Assembly: GCA_913057725.1 (NCBI GenBank) | Contig: CAJXOS010000004.1 | Coordinates: 40,137-104,136 of the forward strand | Origin: an uncultured Lewinella sp. | GTDB taxonomy: Bacteria > Bacteroidota > Bacteroidia > Chitinophagales > Saprospiraceae | Direction of reading: 5' to 3' | DNA length: 64,000 nucleotides | Part shown: piece after piece, positions 10,701 through 17,875 of the stretch | Position numbering within the stretch: the first letter of the stretch is position 1 | Layout: every line of letters starts with the position of its first letter | Notes under the pieces: model-generated | What the model was told of the DNA's origin: nothing | Seen by the model: only the letters and a program-made list of their open reading frames with translations | Database searches by the model: none | Made by a program: the position numbers and the translations under genes

Positions 10701-10760
10701 ATTGTGCCTTTGCTGTACCAGCTGTTTACCAGCGACAAAACACCAGTACCCACCACCTAA
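7710..10760 (+). CDS. RND-type efflux pump (AcrB/MdtC superfamily)
   Basis: A 1016-aa inner-membrane transporter with the full RND layout: TM1 (about 10-30), a large porter loop, TM2-6 (about 335-480), TM7, a second porter loop, and TM8-12 (about 850-1005). Motifs include GMPRQEDP and YPGANPRDIE near the N-terminus and GLLVDNSIAITENIER in TM4. The proton-relay pair of AcrB (D407, D408, K940) is only partly kept: D396 is present, the next residue is N397, and the TM10 position equivalent to K940 is Asn (GIAINNSIVLVDY, N921). This arrangement is known in other RND branches, so the pump need not be dead. It is the last gene of the efflux operon and is followed by a terminator. Confidence 0.94.
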   Translation: MNIPAFSIKNYQLTLTAFVMLLIAGLFSFMGMPRQEDPVLDIPNTLVIAVYPGANPRDIESQVVDPIEEAIKELDDLKELRTVVRDGTAVTEVEFEFGVDPDDKYDEIQRQLNQLKDVLPSDLYSLEARQINTNTVNIFQIALVSETAEYRQLLDEAERIKDQIEGIGGVRKVELEAYPEEEVRLALDPVKMTQANLSIDDIERSIAGTNANIPGGAVKVSNKLFALKTSGAYEDLEQIRQTVVGVYQGKLVYLKDVADVHFTYEDDRWLARYNGKPAMYINVTQKKGVNIFDVSEPVKAALAEHRLPDDMQMAYVFDQSTGVRERVNGFIGNLGQGILLVGVVIFLLLGVRSASLVMLAIPLSIMIGLLAVDGMGYALQQMSIAGLIVALGLLVDNSIAITENIERLLGKGLSPTQAAADGTQQLVTPIGSATLTTVLAFVPIVLMPDVTGAFIAALPVTVIATLIASYLVAVTLTPFLASRFLKPRQENQQDSWLFRRLRTFIQGPYTRTLQWVNSHKWATLGLAGLAFAGAMALFPLVGVSFFPKAEKPQMRITVSLPKGSNLDATDRAVSYVESVLNEYDEVDYYAANIGHGNPRIYYNIAPTNYSNTFGELFVTLKSYEVDAFYALLDDLRDRLGTYTAARIDVREFVQGPPSKAPVEIQVRGDDLEQLQAIARRVERIVRETPGAVNISNPLRENSTDLHFQINRDKAMLFGVPLFTVDKTIRSFVNGNTVGVFRDSDGEDYNIVLRYKAGEDFTLDDFDRLSIPTMTGNFLPLRQVANIQFEEAPSQIEHYDNKRVTTILADLENGFTLDEVVGKIDAQLVNEEWPQGYSYTYLGDLANRANSFGGMGIASLLAILLIVGVLIIQFRSFTQPLIILTALPLAMIGSILALFITGIAFSFTAFIGLTSLIGIAINNSIVLVDYANAVRAEGATIQEAAIQAGQVRFIPIVATTLTTILGLLPLTLNGGSLWAPMGWTIIGGLLTSTTLVLLIVPLLYQLFTSDKTPVPTT

Positions 10761-10798
10761 AAGAATTTAGCTATTATCAGTATTCAATCTAGTGTGTT

Positions 10799-10831
10799 TG
10801 AGGCGTCCTTTTGTAGGGCGCCTTTTTTATT
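10799..10831 (+). terminator. Rho-independent terminator of the efflux operon
   Basis: A GC-rich stem (GGCGTCC pairing with GGGCGCC, one G-T pair, extended by AG/CT) with a short loop, followed directly by TTTTTTATTT. It lies 40 bp after the pump stop codon. Confidence 0.85.
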
Positions 10832-11050
10832 TGGGGCCATGCCCCGCCTTCGCAAGAGGCTTCGGCGGGCCACCGGGTCATCCGCTCTTATGCCTTCGCT
10901 ACTGCTGTGGCATACCGCTTCTACCCCTTGTCCGGAGGGTATAAGCATTAGGTACAACATGTAAATGCACCTGTGAATGAAAGTACTTATAAGTTGGAAA
11001 CGAAAAATGGCTTCCACAGGCTGTGGTTCGCGATAGCGATAGCTTAGAGA
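10832..11050. repeat. GC-rich intergenic element with palindromes
   Basis: This stretch is much richer in GC than the flanking DNA. It contains the imperfect hairpin CCCGCCTTCGCAAGAGGCTTCGGCGGG (about 10849-10875; key arms CCCGCC and GGCGGG) and the phrases GTGGCATACCG and TCCGGAGGGTATAAGCAT. Similar words recur near 15420-15475 and 50195-50235. It has reading frames but none looks like a protein. It is most simply a dispersed non-coding or mobile-derived element of this genome; the relationship is judged by eye. Confidence 0.35.
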
Positions 11051-11104
11051 CGAGCCGAAGAATGAGGACTCACACAGTAGTTAGGTTTGCTGCAAAATTA
11101 ATTT

Positions 11105-11290
11105 TCACATAATCTTGTTCATAAGGTGCTTTGTATCAAATCGCCAAAGGAAGGAATTAGCTTTTTCTTTATTCTCTTTGATAAAATGAAGTGTCAATTG
11201 CTTTACTAGACTTTTTACTAATTCTTTCAGTTTATCATCAACTAGACTTTCTTTAGAGCTTCCGTTGTATTGAAACTTCTTCCCTTTCAC
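11105..11290 (-). CDS. Possible small ORF or gene remnant, unknown
   Basis: A 61-aa frame starting at GTG. It is Lys-rich and probably helical (KLKELVKSLVKQL), with FLWRFDT near the end. The frame stays open for about 16 further codons upstream (reading NGLILVCSVKGKK) but has no ATG there, so it could be a decayed or truncated gene rather than a functional one. I do not recognise it. It sits divergently from another tiny ORF at 11447 in an AT-rich pocket. Confidence 0.25.
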   Translation of the reverse strand: MKGKKFQYNGSSKESLVDDKLKELVKSLVKQLTLHFIKENKEKANSFLWRFDTKHLMNKIM

Positions 11291-11446
11291 TGAGCAAACA
11301 AGAATAAGTCCATTTTGAAGTTTTGTCCTCCCAATATTTTAGGTAATTAAAACAATCAACACTACAATCTATTGTTTATCAACATTTTAAATATTCACAA
11401 TGAACTGTAAAAACCACACCAGGAATTACTATAAACTTGGCAGTAA

Positions 11447-11590
11447 ATGGTGGCATTTCAGGAGGAAACGGTACAAAGCGGCAGAGAATGGGAAATACTG
11501 CTAGAAAGGCACTCAAAAGGGCTAAATATTCCAGTAGACAGCAGCAGCGAGCAGGTAGCGTACTTATTCAAGAAGATGATTATCAATTAA
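11447..11590 (+). CDS. Possible 47-aa small ORF, unknown
   Basis: An ATG-started frame of 47 codons with protein-like composition (acidic and amphipathic; EWEILLERHSKGLNIP, then EQVAYLFKKM). The overlapping frame starting at 11437 has a poorer, Arg/Gln-rich composition and is less likely. No family is recognised. It could be a real small protein, an antitoxin-like peptide or the tail of a decayed gene. The evidence is composition only. Confidence 0.25.
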   Translation: MVAFQEETVQSGREWEILLERHSKGLNIPVDSSSEQVAYLFKKMIIN

Positions 11591-12039
11591 TTATTCTTTT
11601 GAACTACCATTTTGACTAGAGATTTTTTGACAATTAATTTTACATTTTGACGGGCTCTTCAGCTACCACAAAAACCGAACCTTACGCTATTAGAAGGGAG
11701 AAAAACAAGGCGGAAGAAAAATAGACGCTCATTTTCCAGTTTATCACCTGTATTAATACAAAAGACACCCAAGAAACATCATTCACGCCTAAACTGCCAT
11801 CACATCATTTTAGACAATCATGACCGCATTGGCCATCAATAAATCAGGGCCAGGTAAATGACAAATCAGAGGGCCACTTAAGGATCTCTAGCAAACAATA
11901 ATGCCGGAAAAATAGAATGGAAAAGAGAGTGGAAAAAGCTATCAATATTCCCATTTACAGGGGCTGCGAAGAAGGGGCAACTAAGGAAAGAATCTGGGAA
12001 CTATAGAAGGGAAAGACAGGGCGAAGAAAATAAAAATAG

Positions 12040-12077
12040 GGCCGTTGGTAGTTGTTACCCAATTACCAACGGCCTTT
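12040..12077 (+). terminator. Orphan terminator-like hairpin
   Basis: A perfect 11-bp stem (GGCCGTTGGTA / TACCAACGGCC) with a 13-nt loop followed by TTTGTC. The plus strand gives the short T-run; the minus strand is followed by CTATTTTTATTTT, so it could also work in that direction. No recognised gene precedes it closely on either strand, so it may end a small RNA. Confidence 0.5.
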
Positions 12078-12396
12078 GTCTAATTACGGGCTCACTGTGT
12101 CAACGGTGATAATACGCGCGCATAGTACTCTTGTGGAATGGGTACAATTTTTCATGATCATGTGATACTTTCGCTACCGCTCAATAGAAAACTCCTGGTA
12201 CAGGGAGGTTCCAGCGGATGCAAGTAGCTTGGGTTAGTAATTTTTTCAATATGTAAGGCTATCATTTCCAGCCTTTTGACATATCAAATCTACGATAACC
12301 CGAGCCAAATCACACGGACAGTTGACGGCGTTTTGGGAACCTAAGTTTCAACAACTAATAAATAGTATAATATATAATATTTTGATTATCAGGTAG

Positions 12397-12434
12397 ATAA
12401 AAAAGGCAAGGTTGCACCTTAGTACAACCCTGCC
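12397..12434 (-). terminator. Terminator of the cysteine-motif protein gene
   Basis: Read on the minus strand, the stem GGCAGGGTTGTAC / GTGCAACCTTGCC (one G-T pair, 4-nt loop) is followed by TTTTTTATCTAC. It lies 43 bp after the stop codon of the gene at 12477-12908 and supports that gene being transcribed. Confidence 0.8.
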
Positions 12435-12476
12435 CAAAATCATTATTGCATTAATCTTATAGCAAGTAGCGCTTTG

Positions 12477-12908
12477 CTAAGCTACTTTCCGGTTTTGCTT
12501 GGGACTAGCTTGCACAGGACAACAAGAAAGTCTCAGCTTAATCGTTTTTTTCTTTCGCATTACTGGGTAAGAACCTACTGCGATGAAGCTCTCTTGGATA
12601 CCCAGTTTCTTACACAGCCATCGCGGAAGCATAAAACGCTCCTGTACATGGAACGATCTGTGTTCGAAGCGTTCTCTACATTCACGGTTCGAGAACTGAT
12701 CAAAAGGGAGTGTAAGTTCGATTTCCCCTACACCATACTCACAATACCCTTTGTAAACCGGGCAAGTGAACTTTTCCTTTAAGGACAGATGATAAGGGAG
12801 CATCTTACAAACTCCATTTCCCGCACAAGAGCTGGAAGGCATACCGAAGATTACCTTTACCTCTATTAGAGATTCACGTCGGTTACCTCCCTCCGTTATT
12901 TCTTTCAT
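12477..12908 (-). CDS. Cysteine-motif protein of unknown function
   Basis: A 143-aa protein. The ATG at 12908 is preferred over the in-frame TTG at 12926 because the TTG lies inside a good -7 promoter element (TAGTTTTG). The N-terminal half carries a CAGNGVC knuckle (C-X5-C) and a second pair in FTCPVYKGYCE, suggesting a metal site or disulfides. The centre has the motif RFEHRSFHVQERFMLP, followed by a basic C-terminus. There is no signal peptide, so metal binding is more likely than disulfides. The layout recalls a small family of uncharacterised Bacteroidota proteins, but I cannot name it. It is a single gene with its own promoter-like element and terminator. The opposite-strand frame over the same bases is judged a shadow. 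Confidence 0.6.
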   Translation of the reverse strand: MKEITEGGNRRESLIEVKVIFGMPSSSCAGNGVCKMLPYHLSLKEKFTCPVYKGYCEYGVGEIELTLPFDQFSNRECRERFEHRSFHVQERFMLPRWLCKKLGIQESFIAVGSYPVMRKKKTIKLRLSCCPVQASPKQNRKVA

Positions 12909-12923
12909 ATCGGAGTCAGAATT

Positions 12924-12931
12924 CAAAACTA
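12924..12931 (-). promoter_or_regulatory. Candidate -7 promoter element (TAGTTTTG)
   Basis: It matches the Bacteroidota -7 consensus TAnnTTTG on the minus strand, about 15 bp before the ATG at 12908. No clean TTG was found at the -33 position. Confidence 0.4.
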
Positions 12932-13150
12932 TGCTTATGATAGCGGGATGACTTTCGAGTTATTGCAAGATAAGGTAAGAAGAAGGGTAAAATCAAGACA
13001 AAAACCTCCTTTTTGTCCGGGTAATTCCTCGTAGACTGAACAAGCTCTATAAAAACAAATGACTGATAAACAACGCCTTAAACCTTTTTAAAAAAGACAA
13101 AAAGCCATCATTTATCAGCCACTTTTTTGCTCAAAAAATGAGCCTTAGAA

Positions 13151-14695
13151 TTAGGAGCCGAACTTTTGGGAATTACGTCCCTTGTAGATTTTGAGGGTTA
13201 CCGTTTCAATAGAAATATCCCATAGCTTCTCGTAGGGAAGGATCTCAATCTTATACGTTTGGCTAGCGTTCTCCAATGGAATAGCCTGTAGTTTTTTCAT
13301 ATAAGTTGCTGCCTTGCGCTCTACAGCTGCTCGGTGGAAGTTGCCGGCGGGGAAGCATAGCAACATTTTTAGGAAATAATAGGACCGCAACGTCTCTGCC
13401 TTGTGCAAATAACGTGCGCAGTATTTCTGCAGACTATCAAATTTGTCGATGGCCACATTGTACTTCTCTTGCTCAATCAATAGCAAAATCTGTACGACTA
13501 GAATGGCAATATTCATACCGCGTTTATCCTTGGAGAAAATGGGTGTTTCATTCATGAAACGGCCCAAGCGGAACTTAGAAAACTCTGCTTCGTTTTCCAC
13601 TTTTAGGTGTTCGGTCCGGTACAAGTAGTACAAGTACGCCCAGAATATCGTCCAGATTTCCTGAACATTCTCAGGCAGATGTTTGAAACGATTATTCTTG
13701 ATTACCTCCACATAAATACGGTAGGCCTCATTGTACTCTCCACTATGCATTGCCAGAAGGAAATACAATTCCTGGTATTTGAACCAATTGAAGCTACCCG
13801 TAGTCTGTAAACTCAAACACTTCTGTGCAATACGGTGCCCATCCTCAAACCGACCTAGCTGTGTACATGCCAATAATTGATAGTAGTAGGCAATTTGTAA
13901 AGGGGTAGCAGCAGTATAGTCCTTTCCTTCAAAGAATGTTGCCATCTCCTCCCCTACTGTATACACCTGGTCGAAATTATTATCCATACTCTGACGAATC
14001 AGGCGCAGTAGATAATAGTACATATTTAGTCTGTAGGATTCCGACTGCTTGCAGTAGGTAGCCAATTCGGCGATCGCTTCTTCTACCTGTTGCACCAGGT
14101 GTTCTTTGCGCTCCTTACTATTGACGAATTCGATCATTGCGTCGGTATAATGCCGTTCTGCAATATTCTCCCAACGGCAAATCGCTTCGTAACGCTCATA
14201 CTGTTCCCGATAGATACGATACTGCTTGGCGTCGCCCATCTGCGCACCAAAATGAAGCCGCAATACACGACAAACATCTCGGCTGAGTTCGGTGAACTCA
14301 AACTTTTCTGCATAGCGCAATACCTTACGAGCTAGTTCCAGGGAACTCTGATAAGCATTCTTACCTAACAGGATATTTACTGCTGCCCAGTCTTTGTAGC
14401 ATTCGTAATAGGCCGACTGTCTATCGGTGTAATGATTCTTCTTAGCATCGATGAAGAAAACAGAATTAAGCATGCGCTGTTTGAGCGCAGCCTTAAGTTT
14501 GCGGTAGTTACTACCACCTTTCTGTTCAGAATAGAAGTGCTCTGCAGCCTGTTGATCAGTGTCAAAAGCTCCCTCCGTAAGCAAGTAGTAGAATTCATTA
14601 ATCTTAGATTCCTTGTGTTTCCGAACATCTAAGACTTCTATCGACTTCGCTTTATTACGGGTGAGTAAAAGAGCTAGTTCCTTTAAGGTGTCCAC
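13151..14695 (-). CDS. Unknown helical (TPR-like) protein, family B copy 1
   Basis: A 514-aa cytoplasmic, all-helical protein rich in Tyr and Leu. The N-terminal domain of about 80 residues ends in NYRKLKAALKQRML. The remainder is a series of helical hairpins with TPR-like spacing (LQIAYYYQLLACTQLGRFED, YNEAYRIYVEVIK). A very conserved block, EFSKFRLGRFMNETPIFSKDK (about residues 370-390), is shared with the gene at 15720-17237. There is no enzyme motif, signal peptide or membrane segment. It has the same overall plan as family A (short helical head, then helical repeats) but no obvious sequence identity. Function unknown. The two family B genes are tandem but separated by 1 kb, so they probably use separate promoters. 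Confidence 0.8.
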   Translation of the reverse strand: MDTLKELALLLTRNKAKSIEVLDVRKHKESKINEFYYLLTEGAFDTDQQAAEHFYSEQKGGSNYRKLKAALKQRMLNSVFFIDAKKNHYTDRQSAYYECYKDWAAVNILLGKNAYQSSLELARKVLRYAEKFEFTELSRDVCRVLRLHFGAQMGDAKQYRIYREQYERYEAICRWENIAERHYTDAMIEFVNSKERKEHLVQQVEEAIAELATYCKQSESYRLNMYYYLLRLIRQSMDNNFDQVYTVGEEMATFFEGKDYTAATPLQIAYYYQLLACTQLGRFEDGHRIAQKCLSLQTTGSFNWFKYQELYFLLAMHSGEYNEAYRIYVEVIKNNRFKHLPENVQEIWTIFWAYLYYLYRTEHLKVENEAEFSKFRLGRFMNETPIFSKDKRGMNIAILVVQILLLIEQEKYNVAIDKFDSLQKYCARYLHKAETLRSYYFLKMLLCFPAGNFHRAAVERKAATYMKKLQAIPLENASQTYKIEILPYEKLWDISIETVTLKIYKGRNSQKFGS

Positions 14696-14761
14696 GGTAA
14701 GTCCCTTTTAATGCAAATAATGATTAAAATCCTGTATCCTGACAAAAACTACATGTACAAG

Positions 14762-14769
14762 CAAAGTTA
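14762..14769 (-). promoter_or_regulatory. Candidate -7 promoter element (TAACTTTG)
   Basis: It matches TAnnTTTG on the minus strand, about 65 bp before the start of family B copy 1. The -33 element is not obvious. Confidence 0.35.
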
Positions 14770-14864
14770 AAATTGCACTGCACATTGATCATACTCCACT
14801 ATTGATGCTAAACAGCATCCATAGCAAGTTTCGAAATGTAATCATGTAGGGATCCAAGACCACC

Positions 14865-14929
14865 AACTAGCAAGAGTGCTAGTTAAGGAAAGTCCCCGCC
14901 TTAGTACATAACCAAAGTAGGGGCTTTCC
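14865..14929. repeat. Two adjacent hairpins upstream of family B copy 1
   Basis: The first is a perfect 8-bp stem, AACTAGCA-AGAG-TGCTAGTT (14865-14884). The second, GGAAAGTCCCC ... GGGGCTTTCC (14887-14929), has one bulge and a 22-nt loop. Neither has a convincing T-tract. They could be part of a leader or a small structured RNA. Confidence 0.4.
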
Positions 14930-15719
14930 ACTAGAAGGGGGGAAGTTGACTATCTCAAAGCTCTTCTGGCGGGAGGTCAACCCAGCCGTCTTTTTTTCAT
15001 GTGATTGTTGAGATTATCACTTGTTGCATCAAAGTTAGTGGCACTAAAACCGGAAAACAAAAACAACAAACCACTTACCGTTACACCTTAGATTAACCCA
15101 AAAGATCAATCTAAAATTACAACAATCTAAAAATCAACTTATTAACTTGAGAAATTCTTCCTCACCTTAGTCTAAAAAATTAGACCTGGTGGCAGCCACA
15201 TGGGCCAGTAGTTTCAACAATAATGATTCTTTTCTCCGCATCCCACAAAGCGGAACGCTTTAGGTCAATTTGTCCGTTTTTCATTTTTCATGTGATTTAT
15301 CCCGTGATTGAAGGGCACAGCCAAGGCTGGTGCCATGTTGTATCGCATTTAGTTCTTTTCTGAGTCGCAACCGCAGAGGAGGAATACTTGTACACCATAG
15401 CGCTACCGCACCATTTGTGGCATACCATACTTGTGTTGTTCAGTTCGTTCTCCTGCCCGGAGAATCGGGATAGTGTTTCAAAAATGGACTAGCTCTCAGG
15501 AATAGACATACTGATAATCAGCCTGCCGAAAATCTGGGCAAGTCTCACTTTGATAAGACGGAATTGAAAAAAGAATAAGCGTACTCGAACAAACCAACTG
15601 AGAATAGTATAGTAGCTGGGCATGTCAAATACAGGTAGGTAGTATAGCTTTTGTGCGCTCTCTGTTTGGGTATTACAAATATATGAAAATATTTTTAATA
15701 TACAATGAAGCTACTGGAA
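14930..15719. other. Non-coding spacer between family B paralogues
   Basis: No supported gene. The phrase TTTTTTCATGTGATT occurs twice (about 14992 and 15282, in slightly different context), and 15415-15475 holds words similar to the GC-rich element at 10.85 kb (GTGGCATACC, CCCGGAGAATCGGGAT). Nothing else was recognised. Confidence 0.35.
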
Positions 15720-17237
15720 TTATTTATAGAAGTGATTCGACAAGAAATCGAGGGCATACAGCCAGAGTCGTTCATAGGGTATAATTTCAGTAATGAAAGT
15801 ACTTTGTCCAGCCTTTTCGAGTGGATATCGCTCCAGGCGATCCAGGTGCTTAGCGGCTTTTCGCTGTACGGCAGCTCGATGAAACGCGTTCTTCGGCAAC
15901 TCTAGCAAGGCCTTGATAAAGTAGTACGACCTAAGGGTATCCTCAGAAAACAAATGACGTCTGCAGTACTGCTCCATGGCGTCTATCTTATCGTAGGTAT
16001 CTCCATACCGACCACGTGCCACAAAAAACAGAATCTGAATAATCAAGATACTTACGTTAACGCCTTGCTTATCCTTTGAGAATAATGGTGTCTGATTGAG
16101 AAAACGCCCTATTCGGAACTTGGAAAACTCCTCATCCTTAGCAGCCGAAGGTAGCTGTCCAATTTCTAGCAGAAAGTGAAGATAGGCTTGCAATACACGC
16201 CAATACTCGGTGATCTCTTCATTTTGAGCTCGAAAACGAGCATGGCTAGTCACCTGTTTATATACCTGATAGGCGATAGAGTACTGCTCTGTATGTAAGG
16301 CAAGCGCCAGGTAAGTCTCTTGAAACTTAAACCAGTTGTAAGCTCCCTCGTGCAAAAACGCCAAGCCCCGGTTGACAAAAGTCTCTACCTCATCAAAACG
16401 CCGTAATTGGAAGTGGCAAACTAGTTTTTGATAATAGGCGATTTGCAATGGAACGCTCGCGACATAGGGTTTCGCTTCAAAAAACGATATCGCATCATCG
16501 CATACTCTATCCGCCTCCGCATAGTTCGAATTTGCAGTGTGAATGCTCATCTCCAGCAAACAGCCATATAAGTGCAAGGTATAGGAATCGAACTGGACTG
16601 TGTAGGGTGCTAAAGACAAATGCGACAGACGAGCTTCTTCGATTAGCTCTCCCCTATTCGCTTTCTGTCGGACATACTCGGTAATGAATCGAGTATAAAT
16701 ATCTTCAGCAAGGATCTCAGCAGTAACGGTACGCTGTAAGCGCTGGCACAAAGTATCGTACTCCTGGTATTTCTTATGATTTGGAGCTACAGTACCGTAG
16801 TGAAGGCGGATACTACGTGCAATGTCATAAGCTAGATCATTGAATTCGTAGCGCAGGGCTTGACGAAGCGTCTGCGTGCCAAGATCAATTCCTGCCAAAC
16901 GTGCATTCTTTCCTAGTAAAATCTTAACGGCTGCCCAGTTCTTATGCACCTCAAAATAAGCACGCTGCCTACTGTTATAGGTCGGCTGAGATAAGTCAAC
17001 CAAAAACAGAGATGCAACTAAGCGATCTACTAAATCTGCTTTCAGTCTGCGAAAAGTCCCCCCTTTACTTGCACTCCCCGTGATCTCTAGGGCTACCTGC
17101 TCCTCACTAGCTCCATCGGCTAGAAGTTCATACATTTCCGCCAGGCGATTGTCTGTTTCCAAGGGGAAACCTAGCTTACGGATAGCCCGTAGCTTGACCT
17201 TGGTAATAATTCTTACTAATTCACGGAGCACCTCCAT
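15720..17237 (-). CDS. Unknown helical (TPR-like) protein, family B copy 2
   Basis: A 505-aa paralogue of the gene at 13151-14695, with the same short helical head (ending FRRLKADLVDRLV), TPR-like helices and the hallmark block EFSKFRIGRFLNQTPLFSKDK near residues 365-385. Other shared patches are PLQIAYY, NWFKFQE, LRSYYFIKALL and IIPYERLW. It lies 82 bp downstream of, and in the same direction as, a stand-alone LytTR DNA-binding protein, so the two are probably cotranscribed; a regulator/partner relation is inference. There is no catalytic motif, signal peptide or membrane segment. Function unknown. Confidence 0.8.
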   Translation of the reverse strand: MEVLRELVRIITKVKLRAIRKLGFPLETDNRLAEMYELLADGASEEQVALEITGSASKGGTFRRLKADLVDRLVASLFLVDLSQPTYNSRQRAYFEVHKNWAAVKILLGKNARLAGIDLGTQTLRQALRYEFNDLAYDIARSIRLHYGTVAPNHKKYQEYDTLCQRLQRTVTAEILAEDIYTRFITEYVRQKANRGELIEEARLSHLSLAPYTVQFDSYTLHLYGCLLEMSIHTANSNYAEADRVCDDAISFFEAKPYVASVPLQIAYYQKLVCHFQLRRFDEVETFVNRGLAFLHEGAYNWFKFQETYLALALHTEQYSIAYQVYKQVTSHARFRAQNEEITEYWRVLQAYLHFLLEIGQLPSAAKDEEFSKFRIGRFLNQTPLFSKDKQGVNVSILIIQILFFVARGRYGDTYDKIDAMEQYCRRHLFSEDTLRSYYFIKALLELPKNAFHRAAVQRKAAKHLDRLERYPLEKAGQSTFITEIIPYERLWLYALDFLSNHFYK

Positions 17238-17319
17238 AAGCCGGTATTACTTCTCTTGACGAGGCTGTCAAGATAAGAAAAAGACTTACGTAGGAGTGTT
17301 GGAATGAGAATTCTTCAGC

Positions 17320-17661
17320 TTACAGAATCAGCATGCGTTCTGTCAGTCCCGAAATGAACGTTCTACCTACGGGTAGTGTTTCGGAGGCAACAGTCACTTC
17401 TCTTTCCTTAGTATCAATCTTTTCCAGGTACTTGAGATTTACCACAAAGCTTTTATGAATGCGAGCAAAGGAAGACTCGGGAAGCTTAGTCAATAATTGT
17501 CGAAGGGAAATCTTACTGGCGAATTTCTTGCCGTCCAGTAACTTGATGTAGCAATAATTACCCTCAGCCTGAATGTAGCAGATATGTTTAAACTGTACGC
17601 GATGCAGCGTGTGCTGCTTACGGATGAAGAGGTAGGTAGGGTGTGTCTGTGTTGTTGTCAT
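17320..17661 (-). CDS. Stand-alone LytTR DNA-binding protein
   Basis: A 113-aa protein made almost entirely of one LytTR domain: LFIRKQHTLHRVQFKHICYIQAEGNYC opens it (region about residues 11-37), followed by LRQLLTKLP, FARIHKSFVVNLKYLEKI and LPVGRTF. These are the standard LytTR landmarks for beta-sheet DNA binding. It has no receiver domain and no membrane segment, so it is not a classical LytR/AgrA response regulator; its activity must be set by level or by a partner. It precedes family B copy 2 by 82 bp on the same strand, which makes that protein a candidate partner or target (inference). Confidence 0.88.
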   Translation of the reverse strand: MTTTQTHPTYLFIRKQHTLHRVQFKHICYIQAEGNYCYIKLLDGKKFASKISLRQLLTKLPESSFARIHKSFVVNLKYLEKIDTKEREVTVASETLPVGRTFISGLTERMLIL

Positions 17662-17875
17662 ATTCGTTAAATCAGCACACGCTATTGGATCAGCATATGC
17701 AAAGTACTCGTTGTTCTATAATAAGGGGGGTGGAAGCAGCAAAATGCAACTAACTTGGATATTACAGATGGGGCTTGTTGGTCTAGTAGTTAGTTTGCAA
17801 CTCTTACCGGATGGCTACTCCCGATGAATATGAGCTAGGATCAAAGGTAAGAAAATTGATGCAAACCTAAGGGTT

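Larger units (their letters stand above)
11591..12476. other. Gene-poor stretch with two terminator-like hairpins
   Basis: About 890 bases without a supported gene. The only clear structures are the hairpin at 12040-12077 and the minus-strand terminator at 12397-12434, listed separately. The rest shows no tRNA, direct-repeat array or recognisable protein remnant. Confidence 0.4.

Noticed and set aside
10784..11017. 77-aa minus-strand frame in the GC-rich element
   Set aside because: It runs through a terminator and palindromes; the Arg/Ser/Gly-rich peptide looks like translated non-coding repeat.
12474..12782. 102-aa plus-strand frame opposite the cysteine-motif protein
   Set aside because: The minus-strand frame has a promoter-like element, a terminator and a more protein-like sequence.
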